Source: Verrucomicrobiales bacterium | GTDB lineage: Bacteria > Verrucomicrobiota > Verrucomicrobiia > Limisphaerales > CAIMTB01 | DNA: 39,464 bases | Direction: 5' to 3' | NCBI GenBank assembly: GCA_016795425.1 | Contig: JAEUHG010000037.1 | Coordinates: 1-39,464, forward strand | Shown: positions 8,152 to 17,048 of the stretch, in pieces | How the letters are laid out: every line of letters begins with the position of its first letter | How positions within the stretch are numbered: position 1 is the stretch's first letter | Made by a program: the position numbers and the translations under genes | The notes under the pieces: generated by a model | Database searches by the model: none | What the model saw: the letters and a program-made list of their open reading frames with translations, nothing else | What the model was told of the DNA's origin: nothing

Positions 8152-11100
8152 ATGAGAACCCGAATTACTCGAATCGGGGTGTCGATCCTCGGAATCGCAC
8201 TCACCGTCTGCATGGCCAACCTGAAGGCCGACGCCGCCGGAGCCAACATCGTCTGGGTGAGTTTCCATTCTGCCGACAACACGCCCTCGGCCGCCGCCGT
8301 GGGCGCCGGGTTCACCCAGGCCCCCGACGCCGCCTACACCCAACTCCTGCGATCGGCCGGGCATACGGTTACCCGGTACGTGACCACCGCCACTCCCGAC
8401 GTGGCGTTGCTCAACACCTTCGATCTGGTCGTGATCAGTCGTTCGGTGCCGAGCGGCAACTACCAAACCCCTGAAAGCACGGCGCTGTGGAACGGTCTCA
8501 CCAAGCCCACCCTCGTGATGGGCGGCTACATTCTGCGCGGCAGCCGACTGGGCTACACCCTCGGCGACACCATCCCTGACACCGCGGGACCGATTCGCCT
8601 CACCGCGTCCGATCCGTCTCATCCGATTTTCACCGGTGTCTCCCTCGATGCCGCCAACACCATGGTCAATGTGTACGCCGACCTGGTCACCTACAACGGC
8701 ACCGTCCAACGCGGCATTTCCGTGAATTCCAGTGATATTGCCGGCGGTGGCACCGTGCTGGCGACGGTCGGAACGGATACGGATCCAGCCTTTGGCGGCA
8801 TGATCATTGGCGAGTATCCGGCCGGCACCACCATGGGCAACGCTTCGGGGGATGTTGCCGGTGGAAAGCGCCTGGTTTTTCTCACCGGCAGCCGGGAACA
8901 GACCATCACTTCCGAAGGCGCCGGGATTTTCGACCTCTCCCAGGATGGCGCGCGGCTTTTCCTCAACGCGGTCGGATACATGACCGGCATCGCCGTGACG
9001 GAACCCCCGCCGCTGGTGACGCAGGTCGAGCCGAGTTCGGGCACCACGCAGTACTATGCGCCGCGCGGACTCCGCTTTCGCGCCACGAGCGGACTATCCG
9101 GCGGCATTCCCCCCGAGAACATCAGCCTGACGCTCAACGGAACCAACGCCACCGCCGGCCTCACTATCGGCGGCACGCCTCAGGATCGACACGTCACCTT
9201 CTCCGGTCTGGTCCCAGGAGCCCAATACACCGCGCTCATCACGGTGAAGGATGCCATCGCCCGTGAAACGGTCGTCTCCCTGACCTTCGATACCCTGGCT
9301 CCCTATACCCTTCCGGCGGCAAATGCATTTCCCGTAAGTGCCGCCGTGGCCTCCGCGTCCGGATTCCGCGCGCGGATCGCCCAAAGTTATGACGCCCCGG
9401 TGCTCGCCAACACTTCCGATCGCGCCGAGGCGCAACTCGCGGGGACACTTATCGATCCGGCCACCAGTGAACCCTATCCCAATCTCGCCACCCCCAGCGC
9501 TGATAACGCAGACGGCTCCTACAACCGAGACCTCGTGAATTGGAGCGTCCAGGCTGAGCAGGGCGCCGAGCGCGGAAGCTTCCAGGCGCCGTCCTTTCCC
9601 GATGCCCCAGTCCCGGGGTTGACCCACAATTTCAACTACGTCATCGAAGTCATCACCTACCTCGAACTCGCCCCGGGCCGGTACCGCATGGGAGTCAACA
9701 GCGACGACGGTTTCGTCGTCACCGCTGGAGTCCATCCACGCGACCTATTGGCCACCGGACTCGGCCGCTTTGACGGCAGCCGCGGCGCCTCAGATTCGTT
9801 GTTCCAATTCGAAGTCACCGAGGCCGGGCTCTACCCATTTCGCCTGCTTTACTACCAAGGCGACGGCGACGGAAACGTCGAATGGTTCCTGTCGAACCCG
9901 CTCACCGATGAAAAGACCCTGATCAACGACCGAAGCCGACCCAACGCGGTCCGCGCCTGGCGCCAGATCAGTGTGCCTGACCGGCCGTTTATCGCGGCGC
10001 TGAATCCCGTCCCCGGGGAACGCAACGTCGATGTCGCCGCCACCCTGTCCGCCGTCATTCAGGATGCCGGCGCCACCGTCCAGGCAGGATCGGTCCAACT
10101 GTCGTTGAACGGACAATCCGTGACCCCGCAGGTGACGCAAACAGGCGGCCGAACCACCGTCACCTACAAAGGCCCTCAAAACCTCGCCAGCGATTCCCTG
10201 CAGTCGGTGACCCTGGCTTACACCGATAGCGCCTCGCGGTCGCGCACCGCCTCTTACGACTTCACCACCCGTTTTGTCCCGCCTGTGCAGAGCGGGGCCA
10301 AGATTGCGTGGGTCAGCTTCCACGCCAGCGACCTTGAACCCTCCGCCGCCGCCCTCGCCGCCGGTTTCACCAATGCGCCGGACGTTGAGTACACCCGCCT
10401 GCTCACCACGGCCGGACACACCGTCACACGCTACCTGACCACCGCGGCACCGGATCCCGCCGTGCTCGAGACCTTCGACCTGGTCGTGGTGAGCCGATCC
10501 AATCCCAGCGGGAACTTTCAATCGGCCGACAGCACGGCGTTGTGGCACGGACTCAAGGTTCCCACCCTCCACCTCGGCGGCTATGCGCTGCGAGGGAGTC
10601 GACTCGGGCATGTGACGGGAGACACGATTCCGGACACCACGGGGCCGATTCGCCTTCGGGTCAACCAGGCCTCCCACCCCATCTTCTCAGGCATTGCTCT
10701 GGATGCCACGGGGGTCATGGCCAACACCTACGCTCGGGTGGTGACCTACAACGGCACGGTCCAGCGCGGCATCTCGGTAAACACCAGTCCGGTGACCCCC
10801 GGAGCCACCGTGCTGGCCACGGTCGGCACCGCCACCGACCCGGCCTCGGGCGGCACGGTCATCGCCGAATTCCCCAAGGGAACCGTGATGGGCAACCCCT
10901 CTGCGGATGTCGCCGCCTCCAAGGAACTGGTGTTCCTCACCGGAAGTCGCGAACAAGGCATTACCGCGGAAGGCGCGGGAATCTTTGATCTCGACGGCGA
11001 CGGCGCCCGCATGTTCCTCAATGCCGTTCGTTACCTGGCCGGGTTGCCCGATACCACGCCCGCGAAGGTCAGTCTCACGGTGACCCGGGGTTCGGGAAAC

Positions 11101-11280
11101 AACCTGGTGGTTGCTTGGCCTGAAAACGGCACGCAAACGCTCGTGCTTCGCACGACCTCCACGTTGATTCCTGCGTCCTGGCAGGCCGTCGCGACCCAAC
11201 CCACCGTCGCCAACGGCCAACGATCGGTGAGCGTTCCCATCACCGGCACCACCCAGTTCTTCGGCCTGTTCCAGCCCTGA
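8152..11280 (+). CDS. Secreted protein with duplicated amidotransferase-like module and PA14-like core
   Basis: About 1042 residues. The ATG at 8152 is chosen because it begins a classic signal peptide (MRTRITRIGVSILGIALTVC, then Ala-rich). Residues 30-280 (8239-8991) and 715-963 (10294-11040) are two copies of one module. Each contains I[VA]WVSFH, GHTVTRY, TFDLVV[IV]SRS, LRGSRLG, TYNGTVQRGIS, VFLTGSREQ and EGAGIFDL in the same order. The alternating strand-helix pattern and early FDLVV strand suggest a ThuA/class I amidotransferase-like fold, but no catalytic Cys-His-Glu triad is evident, so this is a weak inference. Between the copies lie Ig-like segments and a PA14-like domain (RYRMGVNSDDGFVV, then GLYPFRLLYYQGDG). 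The last 70 residues form the C-terminal module seen in neighbouring secreted proteins. Function unknown; probably surface binding. Confidence 0.75.
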   Translation: MRTRITRIGVSILGIALTVCMANLKADAAGANIVWVSFHSADNTPSAAAVGAGFTQAPDAAYTQLLRSAGHTVTRYVTTATPDVALLNTFDLVVISRSVPSGNYQTPESTALWNGLTKPTLVMGGYILRGSRLGYTLGDTIPDTAGPIRLTASDPSHPIFTGVSLDAANTMVNVYADLVTYNGTVQRGISVNSSDIAGGGTVLATVGTDTDPAFGGMIIGEYPAGTTMGNASGDVAGGKRLVFLTGSREQTITSEGAGIFDLSQDGARLFLNAVGYMTGIAVTEPPPLVTQVEPSSGTTQYYAPRGLRFRATSGLSGGIPPENISLTLNGTNATAGLTIGGTPQDRHVTFSGLVPGAQYTALITVKDAIARETVVSLTFDTLAPYTLPAANAFPVSAAVASASGFRARIAQSYDAPVLANTSDRAEAQLAGTLIDPATSEPYPNLATPSADNADGSYNRDLVNWSVQAEQGAERGSFQAPSFPDAPVPGLTHNFNYVIEVITYLELAPGRYRMGVNSDDGFVVTAGVHPRDLLATGLGRFDGSRGASDSLFQFEVTEAGLYPFRLLYYQGDGDGNVEWFLSNPLTDEKTLINDRSRPNAVRAWRQISVPDRPFIAALNPVPGERNVDVAATLSAVIQDAGATVQAGSVQLSLNGQSVTPQVTQTGGRTTVTYKGPQNLASDSLQSVTLAYTDSASRSRTASYDFTTRFVPPVQSGAKIAWVSFHASDLEPSAAALAAGFTNAPDVEYTRLLTTAGHTVTRYLTTAAPDPAVLETFDLVVVSRSNPSGNFQSADSTALWHGLKVPTLHLGGYALRGSRLGHVTGDTIPDTTGPIRLRVNQASHPIFSGIALDATGVMANTYARVVTYNGTVQRGISVNTSPVTPGATVLATVGTATDPASGGTVIAEFPKGTVMGNPSADVAASKELVFLTGSREQGITAEGAGIFDLDGDGARMFLNAVRYLAGLPDTTPAKVSLTVTRGSGNNLVVAWPENGTQTLVLRTTSTLIPASWQAVATQPTVANGQRSVSVPITGTTQFFGLFQP

Positions 11281-11297
11281 ACCGAAGGCCGCGCGAG

Positions 11298-12239
11298 TTA
11301 GGCCGGGGAAGCGGCGGTCGATTCCGTCGCGCGCCCCGGCCACACCGATTCACCGTGCCGCCGCGCGGCTGACTTGAGTTCCTCGATGAGCACGGCCAGG
11401 GGCTTCTCACCGTCGCGATCGGCTCGGCAGCCCGCCGCGATGCACACGGGGTCCGGAGCTTGTTTAAGGGTGCGTAAACGCACCTGGTCCGGAACAAACC
11501 GCCCCTTCCCCGACGCCACCAAGGCCACCCCAAGGCCGGACGCCACCGCCGCCATCAGACTGTCGACGCCATCATACTCCCCGACCACCCGGGGTCGCGC
11601 TCGATGCGTGCGAAACCAGCCCATGACGGCGTCCCAGTATTCGGGGTAGTCCTTTCGGCAATAAATCAACAGCGGTTCGTCGGCCCCTTCCGCCGGCGAG
11701 ATCGACGCGCGCCGCGAAAGCGGGCGATCGCGATGCACCGCCAGATGCCACGGCGAAGTCACCAGCGGCGTCCATTTCAACCCTCGGATGGCGGACGACG
11801 GCGCCACGGTGATCGCGACATCGACGGTGCCGGCTTCCAAGCCGGCGAGCATTTCACCGGATGACAGATCGAACAATTCCACCCGCGTGCCGGGATGCAC
11901 TTGGCTGAAGTTGGCCACGGCGGCGGACAAAAACCCCGCTGCCAGGGACGGGGCATAGCCGACCTTCAACCTCGTTCCCTCTCCCGACGCCCGGACGCGT
12001 TCCAGCAATCCATCCGCATGCTTCAACAGTTCCGTGGCTTCCGACAGCAAGGTTCGGCCAACTGCGGTCAACCGAATCGAATGCGCCTGCCGCTCCAGCA
12101 GGCACAAACCAATCTCCTCTTCCAAGGATTTGATCTGTCGGCTCAACGCCGATTGGGTGAGAAAGACGCGCTTCGCCGCCCGGCTGATGTTGCCGACCTC
12201 CGCCACGGCAACGAAATACCGCAGTTGTCGAAGCTCCAT
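11298..12239 (-). CDS. LysR-family transcriptional regulator
   Basis: About 313 residues, normal for the family. The ATG at 12239 gives the usual MELRQLRYFVAVAE opening; the frame could start four codons upstream at 12251, but this is atypical. The N-terminal winged helix-turn-helix spans residues 1-60 with the recognition region AAKRVFLTQSALSRQIKSLE. The effector-binding domain follows from about residue 88 to 295, with LKVGYAPSLAAGFLSAAV as its first strand-helix unit. The C-terminal tail is short and Ala/Thr-rich. The gene is divergent from the pirin gene at 12322 with 82 bp between start codons. In LysR systems this layout usually means the regulator controls itself and the facing gene. 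The effector is unknown. It converges on the 8152-11280 gene, with only 17 bp between the stops. Confidence 0.93.
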   Translation of the reverse strand: MELRQLRYFVAVAEVGNISRAAKRVFLTQSALSRQIKSLEEEIGLCLLERQAHSIRLTAVGRTLLSEATELLKHADGLLERVRASGEGTRLKVGYAPSLAAGFLSAAVANFSQVHPGTRVELFDLSSGEMLAGLEAGTVDVAITVAPSSAIRGLKWTPLVTSPWHLAVHRDRPLSRRASISPAEGADEPLLIYCRKDYPEYWDAVMGWFRTHRARPRVVGEYDGVDSLMAAVASGLGVALVASGKGRFVPDQVRLRTLKQAPDPVCIAAGCRADRDGEKPLAVLIEELKSAARRHGESVWPGRATESTAASPA

Positions 12240-12321
12240 GTGGTCGAGCATACGGAAAACTCGGTCTCAGGCCAACGACTCGGCATTGGCCCATTCCCCG
12301 GAGCCGCGCCACACTGTCGCC
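12240..12321. promoter_or_regulatory. Shared LysR/pirin divergent promoter region
   Basis: Only 82 bp separate the two divergent starts, so both promoters and any LysR site must lie here or inside the coding starts. Several T-N11-A matches are possible, but none is symmetric enough to name as the operator. Confidence 0.45.
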
Positions 12322-13038
12322 ATGAAAACGAATCTCTCGGAAGTGACGGTTCGCAAGGCCAACCAACGGGGTTCGGCCAACCACGGCTGGCTCCAGACCC
12401 ACCACACCTTTTCCTTCGCCGACTATTACGATCCCGCGCACATGGGCTTCCGTTCCCTGCGCGTCATCAACGATGACTGGGTGGCTTCGGGTCAGGGATT
12501 TCCCACCCATCCGCATCGCGACATGGAGATCTTCAGCTACGTGCTCGAAGGCGCCATCGCCCATAAGGACAGCATGGGCAACAGCCGCACTCTCCGGCCG
12601 GGCCAGATCCAGATGATGAGCGCCGGTCGAGGGGTGACGCATAGCGAGTTCAATCCCAACCCCAAGGATCCCCTGCACCTGCTGCAGATCTGGATTCTGC
12701 CCCGGGAACGCGGCCTCACGCCGAGCTACACGGAGTGGACTCCCGACCCGTCGAATACTGAACAGGCAAAGGTTCTGGTGATCTCACCGGATGGTCGCGA
12801 GGGCTCGGCGATCATTCACCAGGATGCCGAGGTCTACCGGATTCGGCTTCAGCCGGGGGAAGAGGTGACACACGACTTGAAGGCCGGCCGCGGCGCCTGG
12901 CTTCAAATTGCCGATGGCGCCCTCACCTTCAATGGAGTCGACCTCGCCACGGGCGACGGAGCCAGCACCGAGATCCCGGGAACCCTCACGTTTAAGGCGA
13001 CGCAGACCACCGAGGCGCTGCTGTTCGACCTCAAGTGA
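12322..13038 (+). CDS. Pirin family protein (bicupin)
   Basis: About 238 residues, typical of the short YhhW-type pirins. The ATG at 12322 is chosen because sequence homology to pirin begins at once (MKTNLSEVTVRKANQRG); the open frame upstream overlaps the LysR gene antisense. The metal-binding cupin residues are intact: His63 and His65 in THPHRDMEIFSYV, and His107 and Glu109 in GVTHSEFNP. The conserved FSFADYYDP and LQIWILP segments are present. Family members bind Fe(II) or another divalent metal. E. coli YhhW has quercetin 2,3-dioxygenase activity, and other pirins act as redox-sensitive cofactors, so the actual substrate is open. It is probably cytoplasmic. The divergent LysR gene is the likely regulator. 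It converges with the kinase gene, 17 bp between stops. Confidence 0.93.
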   Translation: MKTNLSEVTVRKANQRGSANHGWLQTHHTFSFADYYDPAHMGFRSLRVINDDWVASGQGFPTHPHRDMEIFSYVLEGAIAHKDSMGNSRTLRPGQIQMMSAGRGVTHSEFNPNPKDPLHLLQIWILPRERGLTPSYTEWTPDPSNTEQAKVLVISPDGREGSAIIHQDAEVYRIRLQPGEEVTHDLKAGRGAWLQIADGALTFNGVDLATGDGASTEIPGTLTFKATQTTEALLFDLK

Positions 13039-13055
13039 AGCCAGGGCCGGTGCCT

Positions 13056-16000
13056 TCATTGAGCCGCTGCCGCCGACGCGGCGGCGGCTCTTCGCATATC
13101 CTGATGCTCCGCTTCCGCCCGGTCCCAGGCGATGACCTGTTCCGAAGTCGCCGCGTCCCACCGGCGCGCCGTTCCATCCCGATAAAATGTCACGATCGCC
13201 GAGGCGTTCGTCGTGAAGACCGCGTCGACACATTCAGCGGGCAGGCCTCCCTCCTGCCTCAGGATCAGCAATTCGCGACCGCTCGCGGTATCCCAAAGTC
13301 GGGCGCTGCCATCCAAACTTGTACTGAGCAGGCGCCGGCCATCGTGGGAGAACGTGAGCGAGGAAATGAAACCGGTGTGGCCGACAAGGACTTTCTCGAC
13401 CTTCCCCGAGGGCACACGGCACAGCGTGATCTCCCCGGCTCCCCAAGTCGCACCCACGGCCACGTATTCGCCATCGGTTGAAAATCGCGTCAGGTGATGC
13501 TGGCCCACCGGCGGCGCGATGACTGCCACCTCCCGTCCATTCTCATCGCGCAACGCCACTTTGCGATCGCCCAACGTGGTCGCCATCCATCGGCCGTCCC
13601 TCGAAAAGGAAACCAACCCACCGACGTCCGCCGGCCAGCCGGACAAGACGCTTCCATTGGATACCCGACACACCTTCGCCCCGTCCGCCGTGACGAGGAC
13701 CAAACGATCGGCCAGGGGTCCGAACCGCACTGCGGAACGACCCTCGGACCATTGGTGGATCAGAGCCCCTGTCGCCGCGTTCCAAAGCGCCGCACCGCTC
13801 GAGCTTGCGGCCGCGAGATGGGTTCCATCGGATGAAAACGAGACATTCTGCAAAGGACCCAAGGTGTGCGACCAGGATTTCAACTCGGCTCGCGTCATCG
13901 CATCCAACACCACCACCTCACCACTCTTTCGCGAGGCGGCGACCCGCTTGGCGTCCGATGAAACGGCGACTGGCCCACGTAATTCGGGCCAGACATTCGC
14001 CAGAACTCCCTCAGCGAGGTGATACTCCTCCAGCACTCCGGCACGAGGCACCAACCACCGGTCGCGTCCGGGAAATACCGCGGCCCCGGCAGAACCACTC
14101 GCCCGACCGATCACGTGCTCGCTGCCATCCGTATCCCAGAGGCGGACCGTCCCGTCGGCACACGCGGTGGCGATCCGGGTGCCGTCCGGAGAAAACTTGA
14201 TGCGCGCGATGGGGAATTCATGTGCCGTCATCCTCCGCATCGCGGTTTCGCCATCCGGATTCAACCGCCAAATCCGCGGGACGAAATCGACGTACATGCT
14301 GGACGACACCACCCGCTGGCCATCGGGCGACACGGACGCCCACGTGACTCGGAGGTCCGGCAGGGACAGCACCTTGATTTCCTCCAACTCCGGCAGCTTC
14401 CAAACCCGGATTGTCCCGTCATACCCGGCCGTGACGCAGAGCGTGCCATCAGGCATCAGGTCGATGGCATTCACGTCGCCTTTGTGCTGGTTTCGGACCA
14501 ACAATTCCCGGCCAGTCAACGCGTCCCAGGCACGCAAAGTGCGATCCTCCCCGCCGGTCAGAAACCGGTGGCCGTCCGGCAAATAGGCCAGGCATTTGAC
14601 TCGGCCCCAGTCCACCTTGGATTCAAAAAGGCACCGGCCATCCGCAGCATCCCAACCCTTGACGGTGCTGTCCCAGCCGGCAGTCACGATCCGTTCGCCA
14701 TCGGGAGAAAGTGCCGCAGTCACGCTTTTTTCGCCCGCCTTGAACGCCAACTCCGCTTGCCCCGTCTCCAGATCCCAAAGTCGCACCCAACCTCGCTCGT
14801 CCCCCGTCACGACATGGTTTCCGGTTCGGGAGAACGCGATCGAGTGCACGGCGGCGCCATGGCGAAGGACGCGCTGCTCGCGGGCGGTCGCCCAGTCCCA
14901 AATCCGGGCGGTTCCATCATCGCTGGCCGTCGCCAGCCAGTGTCCATCCGGCGAGAAATCGATGTCCAGAACTGGCGATGGATGCGCGCGGATTGTGATC
15001 AACTCCTGATGCGCCTGTTTCTGCCAATAGTACCATTCGAAGCCGCGCTTCGGGTTGGCGCTGGTTTCACGCAGCAAACTCCGCAGTCGAGTCAGATTGC
15101 CGGCCTGCCAATCCGACTGCGCCAGATTCATGTTGGCGGCATAGAGCATCGCGGCTGTGCGGTGCTCACTCGCCGTGGCACGACGCCACTGCCAACTGGT
15201 CGAGACCAGCCCAATCAGCAGACTCACCGCCACTGCGGCCACGAGGCCAGCGATGATCGGCCGCCGCCGAACCCAGCGCACCAATTGCGTGCCTGCGGTG
15301 CCAGGACGAACCGTGAGCGTCTCATGGTTCAACCAACGCTCGAGATCCTTGGCCAGGCCCGCCGCACTGGCGTAGCGCCGCTCCGGCGCCTTCTCCAGGC
15401 AATGCAGGCAAATCGCCTCCAGATCGCGACTGATGCCGGGAACCCAAATCCGCAGGCTCGGCGGATCATCCTCCAAGACCTGCCGCAGTGTCTCCACCGT
15501 CGTTGCCCCCATGAAGGGCGGTCGACCCGACAGCATTTCATACAACACGGCGCCCAGAGCATAGATATCCGCCGGGGTTCCCACTGACCGGGTATCGCCC
15601 TTGGCCTGTTCCGGCGCCATGTAGGAGGGCGTGCCCATCACGCTCTGCGTCAGCGTCAGTCGACTTTCGTTGTCGGCCAACCGGGCCAACCCGAAATCGG
15701 CAACATGCGGCGCGCCTGCCTCGTCCATCATGAGGTTCGAGGGTTTCAGATCCCGATGAATCACCCCGCGCTGGTGCGCGTGATGCACCGCCTGGGCCGC
15801 CGTCGCCACCAACCGGGCCGCCTCCTCCGGAGAGTACCGACGCCGTCGCAGGGCATCCGCCAGGCTGCCGTGTTCAAAGAAGCGAAGGACCAGAAAGTGA
15901 GTCCCCTTCTCCCGGCCCACTCCATACAGCGAGACGATATTGGGATGCTCGAGCCGTCCGACCGCCTCCGCCTCGATTTGCAGCCGCTCGTACGCGTCGC

Positions 16001-16283
16001 GATGAGCCACCGCTGAGCCGTGCAGCACTTTGAGCGCGACCACGCGTTGAACGCTGACCTGCTGGGCGCGGAACACGATGGACGTCCCGCCCCTGCCCAC
16101 CTCTTCCAACCGATCGAAATCGGCGAACGACTCGAACTCGCGATCCTCCGAAGGCTCGACCGCCGGTTCCGTCGGACGATCTCCCAGGGTCGCGGCGAAA
16201 AGGCACCATGGGCAATTGCCGCCCGTCCGGTCCGTCGGCAACGGCCGCCCACAACGGGTGCATGGCAGAGCAGAAGAAGACAT
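13056..16283 (-). CDS. Membrane Ser/Thr protein kinase with zinc ribbon and WD40 double propeller
   Basis: 1075 residues. An N-terminal zinc-ribbon (Cys8, Cys11, Cys24, Cys27) precedes a complete Hanks-type kinase domain at about 58-320. Its glycine loop is EVGRGGTSIVF, the ATP lysine Lys85 (VALKVL), the catalytic HRDLKPSN spans 176-183 (Asp178), the metal DFG is 196-198, and GTPSYMAPEQ lies in the activation segment. A transmembrane helix follows at about 342-361 (IIAGLVAAVAVSLLIGLV). The outer or C-terminal part, 395-1065, holds about 14 WD40-like repeats (for example FSPDGHWLATASDDGTARIW), enough for two seven-bladed propellers. The gene lies 21 bp downstream of an ECF sigma factor gene on the same strand, and the two are surely co-transcribed. 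Such pairs are characteristic of Verrucomicrobiota and Planctomycetota. The sigma factor is a plausible kinase target. Confidence 0.93.
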   Translation of the reverse strand: MSSSALPCTRCGRPLPTDRTGGNCPWCLFAATLGDRPTEPAVEPSEDREFESFADFDRLEEVGRGGTSIVFRAQQVSVQRVVALKVLHGSAVAHRDAYERLQIEAEAVGRLEHPNIVSLYGVGREKGTHFLVLRFFEHGSLADALRRRRYSPEEAARLVATAAQAVHHAHQRGVIHRDLKPSNLMMDEAGAPHVADFGLARLADNESRLTLTQSVMGTPSYMAPEQAKGDTRSVGTPADIYALGAVLYEMLSGRPPFMGATTVETLRQVLEDDPPSLRIWVPGISRDLEAICLHCLEKAPERRYASAAGLAKDLERWLNHETLTVRPGTAGTQLVRWVRRRPIIAGLVAAVAVSLLIGLVSTSWQWRRATASEHRTAAMLYAANMNLAQSDWQAGNLTRLRSLLRETSANPKRGFEWYYWQKQAHQELITIRAHPSPVLDIDFSPDGHWLATASDDGTARIWDWATAREQRVLRHGAAVHSIAFSRTGNHVVTGDERGWVRLWDLETGQAELAFKAGEKSVTAALSPDGERIVTAGWDSTVKGWDAADGRCLFESKVDWGRVKCLAYLPDGHRFLTGGEDRTLRAWDALTGRELLVRNQHKGDVNAIDLMPDGTLCVTAGYDGTIRVWKLPELEEIKVLSLPDLRVTWASVSPDGQRVVSSSMYVDFVPRIWRLNPDGETAMRRMTAHEFPIARIKFSPDGTRIATACADGTVRLWDTDGSEHVIGRASGSAGAAVFPGRDRWLVPRAGVLEEYHLAEGVLANVWPELRGPVAVSSDAKRVAASRKSGEVVVLDAMTRAELKSWSHTLGPLQNVSFSSDGTHLAAASSSGAALWNAATGALIHQWSEGRSAVRFGPLADRLVLVTADGAKVCRVSNGSVLSGWPADVGGLVSFSRDGRWMATTLGDRKVALRDENGREVAVIAPPVGQHHLTRFSTDGEYVAVGATWGAGEITLCRVPSGKVEKVLVGHTGFISSLTFSHDGRRLLSTSLDGSARLWDTASGRELLILRQEGGLPAECVDAVFTTNASAIVTFYRDGTARRWDAATSEQVIAWDRAEAEHQDMRRAAAASAAAAQ
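13061..13090. terminator. GC-rich hairpin at the convergent pirin/kinase ends
   Basis: GAGCCGCTGCCG (13061-13072) pairs with CGGCGGCGGCTC (13079-13090), a 12-bp stem with one mismatch and a six-base loop. It begins 23 bp after the pirin stop and overlaps the last codons of the kinase gene, which explains the kinase's odd Ala-rich tail (AAAASAAAAQ). It lacks a good T-tract, so termination strength is uncertain; the position suits a bidirectional terminator. Confidence 0.45.
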
Positions 16284-16304
16284 GCCGCAAAGTCCTGACG
16301 ATGC

Positions 16305-17048
16305 TCAATCCATCAACGCCGCCATCAGATGGCGGAGTTCTTCGTTCACGTCCGCGATCCGCGGCACGGTCTGCGCCACTTCGAATCGGATCAGATCCTG
16401 GTACCGATCCCGCCAGCGCTTCAGACGCATCTTCACGGCACTTTCACCCAAGCCGAATCGCCGCGCGACCGCCCCCAACGATTCGCTCGTATCGTCGTGG
16501 CTCAAATGGCCCTGAACGGCTTCGAACAGTTCAACCGCACCCGATGCCGCCGCCTCTGCGCGAAGGCGGGTCAAGGCGTTCTGCAACGTACTCAAGGCCC
16601 ACTGACGGTCGTACTCGCATTCCGGCGTTCGGGCAGCCGACGGTTCGAAACCCGCCGCCTCTTCGCTGCCAAGTTCGTCAAGCGAGAGAATCTCCTTTCC
16701 ACCCCCACGCTTTTTCGCCGCGGTGCGATCTCGTTCATCCGACAAAAATCTTTTGAGGTAGGTGAGGAGAAAGCTGCGGAACCGACCGCGGTCCCGATCC
16801 GCTCGCACCAGCCACTGCTTCTCCAGCAGCGTGGCGAAGAACTGTTGAGTAAGGTCTTTCGCGGCATCAGGGGCCACCCCGGACCGGCAGACGTATGCGT
16901 AGATTGGCACCCAATACCCGCGGCACAATTCCTCCAAGGCCGCCATCGCCGTCGGGGAATCGCCAGCCCCCGCATCGAGAATGAGGCTCCAACGCGTGGT
17001 CGCGAACGGTTGCGGGGACGGATCCGAAGGAACCAAGTCCGGGGGCAT
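16305..17048 (-). CDS. ECF-type RNA polymerase sigma factor, kinase-linked
   Basis: About 247 residues. The ATG at 17048 is chosen because the domain begins shortly after (PFATTRWSLILDAG, the usual opening of this group); the open extension to 17300 shows no domain. Region sigma-2 spans about 35-105, with DAAKDLTQQFFATLLEK and the GRFRSFLLTYLKRFL helix for -10 binding. A linker rich in Ala and Glu follows. Region sigma-4 is at about 150-217 with the helix-turn-helix LGAVARRFGLGESAVKMRLK. The protein is cytoplasmic and should direct RNA polymerase to an ECF promoter. There is no anti-sigma gene; instead a Ser/Thr kinase gene follows after 21 bp, which fits the known group of ECF factors controlled by phosphorylation. 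Regulation by the kinase is inferred. Confidence 0.9.
   Translation of the reverse strand: MPPDLVPSDPSPQPFATTRWSLILDAGAGDSPTAMAALEELCRGYWVPIYAYVCRSGVAPDAAKDLTQQFFATLLEKQWLVRADRDRGRFRSFLLTYLKRFLSDERDRTAAKKRGGGKEILSLDELGSEEAAGFEPSAARTPECEYDRQWALSTLQNALTRLRAEAAASGAVELFEAVQGHLSHDDTSESLGAVARRFGLGESAVKMRLKRWRDRYQDLIRFEVAQTVPRIADVNEELRHLMAALMD

Noticed and set aside
14019..15587. Plus-strand open frame of about 522 codons opposite the kinase-WD40 gene
   Set aside because: Antisense to strongly conserved kinase and WD40 motifs; composition is low in hydrophobic residues and rich in Arg, Pro and His.
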